Of a DNA stretch of 6,037 bases, positions 5,596 through 6,037 are shown piece after piece. The number at the start of each line of letters is the position of its first letter. Position 1 is the first letter of the stretch. The notes beneath the pieces are model-generated. The model saw nothing but the letters and a program-made list of their open reading frames with translations. It did no database searches and was not told the origin of the DNA. The stretch is from Flavobacteriales bacterium (lineage in GTDB: Bacteria > Bacteroidota > Bacteroidia > Flavobacteriales > BACL11): positions 1-6,037 of the forward strand of contig JABJNS010000013.1 in the NCBI GenBank assembly GCA_018664745.1. The letters are read 5' to 3'. Both the position numbers and the translations under genes were made by a program.

Positions 5596-6037
5596 TTGTC
5601 AGCAATAAAAAACATAAAAGCTCCTATTAAAGAGGAAATGAATTTATTTGAACAGAAGTTCAAAGATTCATTAAAGAGTAATGTTTCATTATTAGATAAA
5701 ATAATGCATTACATCATAAAGAGAAAAGGAAAGCAAATGCGACCTATGTTTGTTTTTTTATCGGCTAAGCTCTTTGGTAAATTTGAAGAAAATACTTACC
5801 GTGCCGCATCCATGATTGAATTATTACACACAGCAACTTTGGTACATGATGATGTGATTGATGAGGCTAATTTTAGAAGAGGATTCTTTTCCATAAACTC
5901 AATATGGAAGAATAAAATTGCTGTACTAGTCGGTGATTTTTTATTAAGTAGAGGTTTGTTATTAGCGGTGAAAAATGAGGAATTTGAACTCTTAAAAATA
6001 ATGAGTACTACCGTACAGGACATGAGTGAAGGGGAGC
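5596..6037 (+). CDS. trans-Polyprenyl diphosphate synthase, octaprenyl/IspB-like (3' end outside window)
   Basis: The frame is open from 5584 to the right edge, and 147 complete codons follow the proposed start. The family condenses IPP onto an allylic diphosphate to make long all-trans chains, as for quinone side chains. Key sites are GKQMRP at residues 45-50 (IPP binding) and LVHDDVIDEANFRRG at 82-96, the first aspartate-rich motif with Asp85, Asp86 and Asp89 and the RRG that follows. The block WKNKIAVLVGDFLLSRG at 104-120 is also typical; the second aspartate-rich motif lies beyond the window. There is no in-frame ATG until 5638. TTG at 5596 gives an N-terminus (MSAIKNIKAPIKEEM) that I recognise from Bacteroidota homologues, whereas the ATG at 5638 would lose the IKxPIxxE segment. 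Product chain length cannot be judged from this part. Residue numbers assume the TTG start. Confidence 0.93.
   Translation, partial: MSAIKNIKAPIKEEMNLFEQKFKDSLKSNVSLLDKIMHYIIKRKGKQMRPMFVFLSAKLFGKFEENTYRAASMIELLHTATLVHDDVIDEANFRRGFFSINSIWKNKIAVLVGDFLLSRGLLLAVKNEEFELLKIMSTTVQDMSEGE

Noticed and set aside
5796..6023. Minus-strand 75-codon open frame near the right edge
   Set aside because: It lies antisense to the aspartate-rich motif region of the polyprenyl synthase and has no features of its own.

Overview
The window looks like an ordinary chromosomal segment of a low-GC member of the Bacteroidota, most likely Flavobacteriales (the finer placement is a guess). Three things point there. The DNA is AT-rich. 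The gene starts lack convincing Shine-Dalgarno sequences. The start-proximal regions carry TAnnTTTG boxes, the -7 element of the Bacteroidota housekeeping sigma factor. The gene order DUF3098 tail - uppP - truB - queA, which I recall as common in this phylum, also fits. I see no mobile element, CRISPR array, RNA gene or phage gene, and no gene-free stretch over 100 bases.

Layout from left to right. The last 13 codons of a small membrane protein (probably DUF3098 family) run almost directly into uppP (undecaprenyl-diphosphatase), which is followed one base later by truB (tRNA pseudouridine-55 synthase). A 94-bp gap then holds a good Bacteroidota-type promoter and a hairpin with an A-rich tail, and it precedes queA (queuosine biosynthesis). 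One base after queA comes ispD (MEP pathway). ispD ends tail-to-tail, with a 17-bp overlap, against a minus-strand metal-dependent amidohydrolase of unknown substrate. That amidohydrolase starts only 31 bp from rlmN (23S rRNA/tRNA adenine C2 methyltransferase), which is transcribed the other way. This tiny interval contains promoter boxes facing each other. After a 75-bp gap with an inverted repeat, a trans-polyprenyl diphosphate synthase begins, apparently at a TTG codon, and runs off the right edge.

Two functional themes are interleaved. One is isoprenoid and lipid-carrier metabolism: IspD contributes to IPP/DMAPP supply, the polyprenyl synthase condenses these into long chains, and UppP recycles undecaprenyl diphosphate for peptidoglycan and other envelope polymers. 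The other is RNA modification: TruB at U55, QueA for queuosine at position 34, and RlmN at A2503 of 23S rRNA and A37 of some tRNAs. All complete proteins keep their family catalytic residues and none looks broken.

I did not find a clearly novel system. The points most worth a second look are regulatory: the queA leader, whose shape recalls a preQ1-I aptamer but lacks its signature bases; the face-to-face promoters between the amidohydrolase gene and rlmN; the non-ATG start of the polyprenyl synthase; and the dyad in front of it.
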